Positions 23,489 through 32,800 of a DNA stretch of 64,000 nucleotides are shown piece after piece. The first letter of the stretch is position 1; every line of letters begins with the position of its first letter. The translations under genes and the position numbers were made by a program. Under the pieces are notes generated by a model. The model was given only the letters and a program-made list of their open reading frames with translations. It did no database searches and had not been told where the DNA came from. The stretch is from Diplonema papillatum (Eukaryota; Euglenozoa; Diplonemea; Diplonemida; Diplonemidae), in the NCBI GenBank assembly GCA_030068145.1, contig JAPJBO010000040.1, positions 186,001-250,000 of the forward strand. The letters run 5' to 3'.

Positions 23489-25511
23489 ATGGCGTCGCCC
23501 GAGGGGAGCTCGAACGCAGCTCCTTCCTCTGATGCCAGCGGCAGCGGCGAGAGTTCCGATGACGAGAAAACGACGCCCAAGAAGCGCGGGCGTGAGCCCA
23601 AGCAGTCGAACGACGACGATGACGACGACGATGAGAGCGACGCCAGCGATTCATCCGCGTCGAAGGCAACCAACACCCGGAAGTCGTCCGCAAAAAGTTC
23701 CCCGGGCCCGAAATCGACGCCGGCGAAGAAGGGGAAGTACGTGGCGATGGTCGAGCGCCCCGAGCTGCCCATCAAGGAGTACCGGTGCACCGTGGCGAAG
23801 GTGTCGGCCTCCTGCCTGTCCAACCACGGCCGCGTTTTTTCCGGCGCCGTGCCGAAGCTGACGCTCAACCCGTCCCTCAACTGCGCCGCGCACCCGCGCC
23901 TCTCGCCGTTCCTCACCGAGATCCAAATCAAGCTCGGCAACGACGTCCTCGCGCCCATGAAACCGCTGACCAGGCACGCGCACACGGACACGGACGACTT
24001 CCTCCGCACGACCGGCCGGAGGAACGAGACGCTATCAACGCCGCCCATCCACTTTTTAGCGTCCGGACTCGCGTTCCCGACGTCGCTGCAGTTCTGCCCG
24101 TCTACGTTCCAGGCTGCCCCGAAGGCAGGGGGTGGGGCGACGGACCCGTTCCGCATCCTCCTCGTGTCGGGCTCGCGGGTTCCGACCCGGTACATGGTCG
24201 AGCGTAGGGGGAGCTGCATCGAAACCAAGGAGGACCCGCCGGAGGCGCACGCGCAGGAGGCCGCAGTGCTCTCGCGGTACATCCAGCTCTGGTACATCTC
24301 CGTGCCGCTCGGCCCGCACGTCGCGCAGAACACGGCGCCGGTGGTGAAGGCCGCGATGCCGGGGCAGTTCCTGCTGAAGCTGCCGGCCGCCGACGCAGAC
24401 GAAGCGGCGACCGCGTGGTCCGTGCGGGGCGTCCGCTGGTTCGGATCCGACGAGGAGTCGCTCGTCGCGGAGCTGAAGGGCGCCTTCGGCTCGGCGGACC
24501 CGGCGAAAAAACGGCTTGGCATCGTCGGCTGCGTGACCGACCACGGTGCCATCATGGCCTACGCCGTCCAGCAGGCCCCGGGGATGATCGGCGACCTCGT
24601 CCCCTTTGCCCACTGCGTGCACAGGGGCAGTTCGTACACGTCGCTGGCGTGGCACGTGCGGAGCGGGGAGGTGTCGATTTTCGCCGGCATGGCGAACGGC
24701 GACGTTGCGTGGGCGTTCTTCACGACGGGCGCGCAGGGTGCGGCGACCGAAATCGTCGTGACGTGCCACTTGACGACGCAGCAGGGCCCCGTGAAGTCCC
24801 TCGCGATCTTCCCGACGTGGGTCGCGGCCACCGAGGAAGGTATCAAGTACGACTCCGATGACTCTGCCCCGGAGCTGCTGCACAGCATGCCGCTGGTGGA
24901 CTGGCCGGCGTCTGACAGGGAGCCCGAGACAGACATCACCGGGTCGGTGCCGGCCATCGATGGCATCGAGGTGCACGACTTGCTCATCAGCGTCGGGCTG
25001 AGCGACAGGAAGCTTTGCGCGTACGACGTCGACCTGCTCACGACGTCCCGGTGCCACGGGTCTCTCCTTGAGTCCGCCTTCGCTGGCTGCATCTTGCCGC
25101 TTCCCTACGGGGTTCTCCTGATCGGGCTACATGACGGCACCATCCGAGTGTGCCCCCCTCCGGGCCCTGCCCACTACTGCGACTCGTCACCTACTCCGAG
25201 CGTCATCAAGGTCTGCGTTCATCTGTGTATCCGTACTCGTGTGGTTGCTTGAACCCTGCATCGACGTACTTGTGTGTTTGTTTAAGTTCAGGGCGGTGTT
25301 AGCTGCACGGGGGTTTCGGCCCCGTGCAACAGCTGAATGTCTTTCCACAGGCGGCACATCTCACCCGAGGATGTGGTAAGCTCACTCTGTGCAATGAGCT
25401 TGGCCTGAGTAGCTGATCCAAACTCCTGGTGCAAGCACCCGTCATGGTCGGCAGTCGCATCCTGGGTCACAGTTTTGAGTCCTCTGCAATGCTGACGACT
25501 GCTACCCCTTT

Positions 25512-25542
<31 letters not shown>

Positions 25543-28500
25543 CGCGTGGATCTGTCTTTAAGTTCACGTCTTCAAGTTGATACCGTCTGAAGCTGAGTGT
25601 AATTGTAGTTTCAACAACCACGCGGCTTTTGGGTCCTGCGATCTTTCCGAAGGGTGGGCTTCGAGACGGATAGAGCGTGGGACTCTTCATCCGGCATTCG
25701 GCCCAAGACTCATGCTTTTATCTTGCGGTGTTAGCTGCCTGGGGGTTTCGATCCCGTGCAACAGATGGATGTCTTTGCACAGGCGGCGCATTGCCCGAGG
25801 TGGCGAGGTCTCTGTGTAATGAGCTTGACCTGACTAGCTGTCTCAAAACTCCTGGTGCAAGCACCCGTTGTGGTCGGTAATCACCACCTGGTCACAGTTT
25901 TGAGCCCAGTTCGAGACATACCTGCATGGGGAAGTGGCGCGAATGGACGTCCACCTGTCCGCGTATTTTTCGCCTGCACAATCCATTGAAGGGCAACCCA
26001 CACGATTGTGCGTACTATAGCAGTTACCAACACCCTCACAGCCGTCTGTCGAGTATCAGTCTGCCATCACGTGCATGGACTACGTCACAGACAATCGGCG
26101 GAAGCCAGACAAGAAGAGAAGGCGAGTAAAGGGCTCCAGCAAGCACGCACCGACGACCGATTCCATTGTCTGCTACGCGACGGCTAACGGCACTGTCGGC
26201 ACCCTACGGTACCCTCGGCGCGTTTTAAACGCGTCCGCTGGAACCAAGAGATGCACTGTATGCAGGAACAAAGGCGTCAAAAACTCGTGGACGGTATGCT
26301 TTTTTTCATAATATCATTCGGTACCAGGGACACGGGAGCCAAGCTTCACCTGTTCGGCGGTACTGCAGAGCCACGGGCCTACGGTCAAGTGGCTACCGGT
26401 TTCCCAAACGAAAGCATCATGGCGTGGCGCACCTTGGCTTGGCGCTTGCGCTGAACACAAGCTCGTCGAGACGGTCAGCCACAGGGCAGAACGGACGGGG
26501 TTATATCACTGTGCTGCCTCCGACTCAAGCTTTGCAAGCTGTGGCTGACCGTCATTCCTGGGCCCGGAGCGGTCTTTTTCCATAATATCATCGGTTGTAA
26601 ACTCGAAAGAGAACGCTGGCGGCTTGCTTGCGAAGAGATTAGCCTGGCGATCGTGTACGTTTCCGTTATTAAAGAGACGGCTGCAGCGTATCGGGATGAA
26701 ACTCGCTTCAATTAGGGGACTACGCATGCGCGCACCAACCAATGTGGCGAAGTGGCGGCTTTCGATTTCGCGTATCACCAAAGAGTGAGTCGTTGACAAC
26801 GAACCCAGTCCCAAAACAAACCCACGCGTTTCTGTCTGTCAACGAACAGGAACAGTGCACCAGCAACACTCGTGACGATGAGCTCTAAATTTCGAATGGT
26901 CTGCGCTCAAAAAGCGAAGCCGCTGTTTCCTCCGCTTGGCCATACTCATCCGCCTTTTCAAAGAGGTATGGTGCTGGCATCATGCACGCCGGAGCAAGGC
27001 GAGACGACATGTGTACGGGCGTCAGGAGCCCACGGCTAGAACCGTAGCGAGTGCGTTCTTGGTGTTGGTCACGTCAGTCTATCGCGCCGGAAGGCAGGCC
27101 AAAAAGACACAAGACACAGGTAAGAGAGATGGGGATGGGCTATGGTACAGGGAGTCTGTGGGGTACGTGTGTGGGTGGGTGTCCAGTGCTGAGCCTTTCA
27201 CTCGACCAGCCAGGTGGCGCACCTGGCTGGTCGAGTGAGATCAGGTGGAAGACCCGAATAATGCTGCGAGGCGCGGTTACAGTCAACCCTGGCCAAAGTC
27301 AAAGTGTGCGGAATATGAGTACTCCCTTCGCTACCCGACTCCCAGCCTCAAATATGGTCGACCGGACCTCTAACCCTCAAGAAAAACAAAACCCACCAAC
27401 AAAACGCAGCTGGCCGCATGCGACTGCGCTGTCGACGCGCAGTACAAAAGCCATGTCGAGGAGAGTCCGCTGCTGCTGTTTCGGGACACCCAGTGGCTCG
27501 TGCCAACCGAAAAAGAGCGCCCGAAGATCAAGTACGATCTCACCGTCCTCCCGACCTCCGGTACTGTTTTCCTTCTTTTTTTTCACTGTAGCAGAGCCGC
27601 AACCTGCAGCGCGCCTCCGGAGCGACTTACGCCCGCCGTAGCAGTGCGAAGAGTAGTGAGGAGACCGGCAACTCCCCGGAGAGATGGTCCCTGCACTCTA
27701 ACTCGTCTCTCTCTCTCTCTCTCTCGCTTTGTACAAGCACCTGCTTCGTAGGAAATGCTTGAGGAGACTGCCAGTTGCGAATAAAGATCAAAGGCCGGTG
27801 ACGAGCGTTCAACGAAAGATACCCACTTTGTATTTGAATTGTTTTTACCAAACATGAAATGTTGGAGGAAATGAGAAGCTCGTCGCCGCAAACCGTGGCG
27901 TTTTCACTTGTGTCCTGAATCCAGCTTTACGTAAAAAACGATCAGGCACCGCGTTCAACGAAAACAACTCACTCTTCCCATCATCATCATCATCATTAGT
28001 TTTGTATCAGCTCTATTTTCTCCCCCTCTAGCCTCCTTCGAAATGAGCACAAGGCAGTCCCTCGAGTATTTCTGTTTCAAAATTGCTGTGTCTCCGGCTG
28101 CTTCGGCAGACGACACATACTACTACCGGAGACAAACAGTATGCGGGGCAAGAAGAAGCGACCGAAGCATGACGAGTACCCTGCATATCAAGTTCAATAC
28201 TACTACTACTACTACTCTGTTTCCAAAGTACGGAGCAGCAGTTAGTTCCGAGACCGACAGGCGCCACCTCCCCCAGTGATCTCCAGTTTACAGGAGTGTG
28301 CCTCGTGTGCGTGAAGAGACACGCATCCTACACTGCCGCTGACACCTGCAAGTGCGTGCATAGTATCTCGAAGTTGAGATGAATTCCCTCTCGCGGATAA
28401 AGATACATGCGGTACGCTTGTAGCACTGGGTGCCAGTGGCCAGCACACACGTCCTAGCCGAAGACTGTATGGAAAACGTAAGAGGCTTTCCGGCCCCTGT

Positions 28501-28761
28501 GCTTGCCATACAGCCTTTCACTTGCGCTCAAATTTGGCCCAATGATAATCATGCGGGTTGACACGATCCTGTTGCCAGCCACGAAAACGAACGCACCCAC
28601 CCACAGAGGAACTTGACGAACACAAGACCCGCACGTACTCGGTTGCGGGTTTCGCGCAGGCTCATCACTACATGGTGGCCATGGCAGCTGGTGGACTGCA
28701 GCATTCGCACTTAGTAGCAGTAGCGTCTCCTGGTGGGCTCATCGTCGTTCTTCCTATGTAG
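23489..28761 (+). CDS. WD/beta-propeller protein, TFIIIC-subunit-like candidate (23489-25210, 26060-26293, 27410-27560, 28607-28761)
   Basis: Four exons join in phase (AAG|TCT, ACG|CTG, G|AG) to give 753 aa. Residues 1-90 are disordered: Ser/Gly, a seven-Asp run and KKRGREPK, a likely nuclear signal. From about residue 95 the chain alternates short beta-like segments typical of a propeller: KKRLGIVGCVTDHGAIMAYA, TSLAWHVRSGEVSIFAGMAN, GPVKSLAIFPTW, EVHDLLISVGLSDRKLCAYD, YGVLLIGLHDGTIRVC. Exons 2-4 add DSIVCYATANGTVGTLR and HLVAVASPGGLIVVLPM-stop, which look like further blades. An acidic nuclear N-terminus plus a degenerate C-terminal propeller resembles TFIIIC subunit 2 (GTF3C2/Tfc6), but no diagnostic motif proves this. 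Other nuclear WD proteins are possible. Two broken copies of its 5' end precede it. Confidence 0.7.
25285..25905 (+). repeat. Diverged direct repeat pair (about 25290-25485 and 25730-25905)
   Basis: Both copies share GTTAGCTGC, GGGGGTTTCG, CCCGTGCAACAG, CTCCTGGTGCAAGCACCCGT and GTCACAGTTTTGAG in order, at about 80% identity. The pair fills the first intron of the WD gene. Part of the same sequence recurs at 45.90-46.02 kb (GACGGATAGAGCGTGGGA). Confidence 0.6.
26328..26561 (+). repeat. RepC hairpin repeat in WD-gene intron 2
   Basis: Second copy of the element at 8905-9130. Here the arms GACGGTCAGCCACAG (26473) and CTGTGGCTGACCGTC (to 26553) are perfect 15-bp complements around a ~50-base loop. 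It is immediately followed by a RepB-related segment (CGAAAGAGAACGCTGGC at 26603). Confidence 0.65.
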
Positions 28762-29844
28762 CGTAGCGTGGTTGGGTTGCTTCCTTCGCCTGCATAGAGA
28801 CCGACACAACCAGTGCCCGGTTCGGATTAAAAGGCCCGATATGCTGTCAAGATGAACCGAGACCTTGACGTCTGTTGCCCTGTCACACCTAACTTCGACG
28901 ACGCGCTGGCCTGTCCTGACGGCGAAGGCATGGGCCGTGTCCAACATACACCACCAGTAGCAGTTGCGGCCAAACTCCGCTGCTAGACTTGGCCCGATGA
29001 GACCGCATATTTGCGTTCTGCCCGCGAATCTTTCCAAAATGACGGGGCCCGGGAGTTTCACCCCCCACTCTTCTCCCACCGCTGTCCTGACCGCAGCCGC
29101 TCTGGTTCCGCCTTGTGTGTCTGGCTTAAAGTACCACGATACAGATGGGACCGACTGAACAACATCATTCCAAGCACGGTCTTGCAGTTCCCCCACACAT
29201 TCTGGGTTGTCTGTCGATGCGGAGTATCACCACAGGTTCTTGAAACGATTCAGGGCGAGCGCAGATTTTCATCCGAAGATGAGCCGTGTTCCAGTCAACA
29301 GCCCGCTTGCAACGTGCCTGCGTACCACACACACACAGTGTGGTTTTTGTTCAAGTCCATTCAGCCCTTCAGCCCTTTGCATCAGGCGCCGCGGGAAAAT
29401 GCAGTGAGATGCAACGAACTTGGTGAAGGGTGTGAAGAATCCCTTTGATGTGCGGCAAGAGTCGGATGCGTTAGGCTCTCGATCCTCCTTCACTGGAGGC
29501 AGGGTGCTGCCCTGCAAAAATACCCCGCGGCCATTCGCTGTGTTGAGCTCTTTGCGGCGTTCATGAAGAACAACAGTGCTCAGCTTCTACAAATGAACGA
29601 AGCGTTGTTACTCCAAATATGCAAGACACGGCCCTCATCGAGTAAGGTCCCTCCGCCGATTGAGAAGACTCTTTGAGACGCTTGCGAAGTCCAGACCAAT
29701 GCGGACAAGTTCGATTGCGAGAACTTGCAGGCTTCCCTCAAGGCTCAGTCAGGATACTGAGGCCCACTCTTGTCTTTGCCAACAGCTATCTCCAAGAGAC
29801 TATTCAAGCTCTATGCTACGCATACTTTACACATGCCTGAACAG
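28762..29844. other. Intergenic or unresolved 5' part of the coiled-coil gene
   Basis: 28810-29210 carries a RepF copy (TGTCCTGTCTG/CCAAGCACGGTCTTGCAGT motifs, partly inverted). 29390-29760 has several short frames with plausible residues (for example AFMKNNSAQLLQMNEALLLQ at 29556-29615) separated by stops. These could be small exons of the following gene or a decayed ORF; no phase-consistent set was found. Confidence 0.35.
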
Positions 29845-32800
29845 GGCACGGAACGATGCGATCGAACAGGCGTTCGGCGTCGCAATGGACGGCTACGGCA
29901 AGTTGCGTGGCTGGATGCTGGATGTGCGGGCGACCATGCCAGGGTCGCACTGCGCTCTTCTTCGCAAGTGCGAAGAGGTGTACCACACCGAGGTGGTAGG
30001 CGTCGACCAGCCACCGGACGAAGCAGGGGAGCTGATTGCCACCCTCGTCGCCTTCGAGCCGAGCCTTTTCGCGGCTGCACAACACGTGGGAGGCCTCACC
30101 AAAAGATTGTGTGTCCAGGACGGGAAAGGTTCTTTTAACAGAACCCCCTTGCCTACTACTGGTGCCCAAGTAAGATTTCAGATGAAGCGATGGCTTTGCC
30201 CACCAAATATTTGACAGCCTGAGCCGTCCGCGCGAGGACGAAGTTCGCTCGAGGCGGACCGGGCTGAGCTGCGGAACGAGGTGCGGGGGTGCAGGGCGGC
30301 GGCGGAGAGGCTCGCCGGGGAGCGCGAAGCCGTCGCCCTGCGGGCGGCCGCGGGCCGCGAGCGGAGCCTCGCCCGCAACCTATCCGAGCTCAACTACGGA
30401 CACATGCCGATAGATAACCTAACTGCGTAACTCTCTTGAGCACGCTGTGCTGTTCGTACTGTGTTAGTAGAGTATATGTGTGTATGACACAGGCATACAC
30501 ACATATACTCAACTAACGTTCTCGCTAAGCCGTGCCCAAAACAGGACCTTCGCCCCACGGGCAAAGAAAGGTTCTTTTAACCTAAGATTTTCCCCCCTCG
30601 CCAGATGAAGCGATGGCTGTGCCCACCAAAGATTTGAAGCACCTGCTGGGCAGCCTGAGCCGTCCGCGCGAGGACGACCAGGATGAAGTCGCGAAGAAGG
30701 TGCTGCTGCTGCTGCAGGTGAAGGACAGCGAGATCCGTTCGCTCGAGGCGGACCGGGCCGAGCTGCGGAACGAGGTGCGGGAGTGCAGGGCGGCGGCGGA
30801 GAGGCTCGCCGGGGAGCGGGACGGCATCGCGGGCAAGCTCAAGAAGCTGGCCGGGGCGCACGGCGGCGTCGACCGGCTCCGCGCGGAGCTGCGGCTGGCG
30901 GACGCCGAACGGGGGGAAGTCGTCCGCGAGAAGCAGATCGCGCTCGACGAGCTCCAACGCGCGTCGGCGCGGGCCGAGAAGCTGGAGGCCGCGCTGCAGG
31001 AGCAGACCGTCCGGTCCGACGCCCTCGAGCGCGAAGCCGTCGCCCTGCGGGCGGCCGCGGGCCACGAGCGGAGCCTCGCCCGCAACCTGTCCGAGCAGCT
31101 CGCCCTCCAGCGTGAAGAAGCCGGCGACGCGGGCGCCGCCCTCGCCACCTGGCGGCAATCCGCCGCCGCCGCCACCGACACCCTCGAGAAGCAGGCCGAA
31201 ACCTTGCGAAAAGAGCTCGAATCCGAGCGCCACGCCCGGAAAGCCGACCGGGAACAGGCCGCCGCACTCTCCCGCGGGTGCGACGACGCAGGGGCGCGGG
31301 CGGAGCGGGCCGAGGCGGCGGCGGCGGAGCTCGAAAAGACGGTGTCGTTCCTGAAGGAGGCGCGGCGGCAGCTGGAAGGCGACTTCGCGGACGTCGAAAT
31401 CGAGCGGGAAAAAGCGGTCGAGAAGCTCGCCTCCGAGCAGCTCCGCACGCGCGAGTGCGAGAAGCGGGCGCGGGACGCCGCGGCCGAGGCGGACGCAGCA
31501 CGACGCGGGATGGAGGAGGCCGCCGCCGCCCGCGACGAAAAGGCGCGGGAGGTCGAACGGGTCAAGGGCAGGCATGAGGCGCTTCGCCGGGAGGCGGCCG
31601 CGGAACGATCGCGGGTCGACAACTTCGAAATGGTCGTCGTGCACTTGAAGGGCGAGCTCGAAGCTTCGAACACGGCGCGAAGCGACCTCGAACAAACCCT
31701 CGCGGACGAGCGCGCGAAGGCAGGGGGAACCCAGCGGGAAATCGCCGTTTTGCGAGAGGACCTGGAAGCCCGGCAGGCCGCGCTGGCGCTGCTGGAACTC
31801 GAACAGGCGGACCTCGTCTCCGCCGCCGCCGCCGCGCGTGCCGCTGAGGAGGCTGTGGAGACGCAAGCCCGGGAGTTGGCCCTCCGCGTCGAACTCCTCC
31901 AGTCCGAGCTCACGCTGCGCGAAGACGCGCTGGACGACGTCCAGGCGAAAACCGACGAGCGGATATCCGACCTCGCTGGGCAGCTCTGCGAGGCTGAAAA
32001 CCTCCTCGCCGACGCCGAAAAAACCGTCGAAGACGCGCGGGGCCAGCGGGCAACGCTCGAAGCGGACCTTTCGAGCACCCGCGCCGCGCTGAAGCTGTCG
32101 GAAGCCGAGGCCAGCCGGCGAGCGTCTGACGCGGCAGTCGCGCAGGCGGAGCTGGAGGCCGTGCGGGAGTCGCAGGTGCGGTGCAAGAAGGCGCTTCGCC
32201 GCGCGAAGGGCGAGCGGGAGGCCGCGTTCGAGCAGCTGGCCGCGGTGCGGGCCGAGTTCGACGACGTGTCGTCACGGTCGGTCCGCGACCAGCACGGGGG
32301 GCAGCAGGTCATCTCGTCGCTCGCCGCCGCGCAGAAGGACCTCAAGGAGCAGCTCCTCGCCTCCAAGCAGGAGGCCGAAGATCTCCGGTCGGAAGTCGAC
32401 CGGCTCGAGGATGCCATCGCCGCGCGCCAGCGCGACGCTCGGACAGCCGAAGCGAAAGCCGACGAAGCTGCCTCGGGTAAGTCCTTCCTCCTTCCGTCCC
32501 CTTACATCTTCTTCAAAGAGGTTTTGATGAGAGTTGGTATCAAAACATGCATGAGAAGCATTCGATCCGGTTGATCCAACGATGCTCTGTTTGAAATACT
32601 GGTGCAGGGACTACTTATGATTTACAGGAAGTAAAGTCTGAGAGAATCAGAGCCCAATAATGGAAACCAATAATTGATGAACCGGGAAACGCCTACGACG
32701 TCTCGTACTAGTATTCCTATACTCCACTTTCGGAGTGGTGATAAAACGGAAGGAATTCGTGTCACGAGAGAAGTGACCGAGGTACGGGGAGCGGGAGGCC

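Noticed and set aside
29390..29760. Additional upstream exons of the coiled-coil gene
   Set aside because: Several coding-like peptides occur but stops and phases do not allow a consistent join to 29845.
30577..32417. Minus-strand frames of 429 and 611 codons opposite the coiled-coil exon
   Set aside because: GC-rich shadow of the + strand; the + strand has phase-consistent introns and heptad-like pattern.
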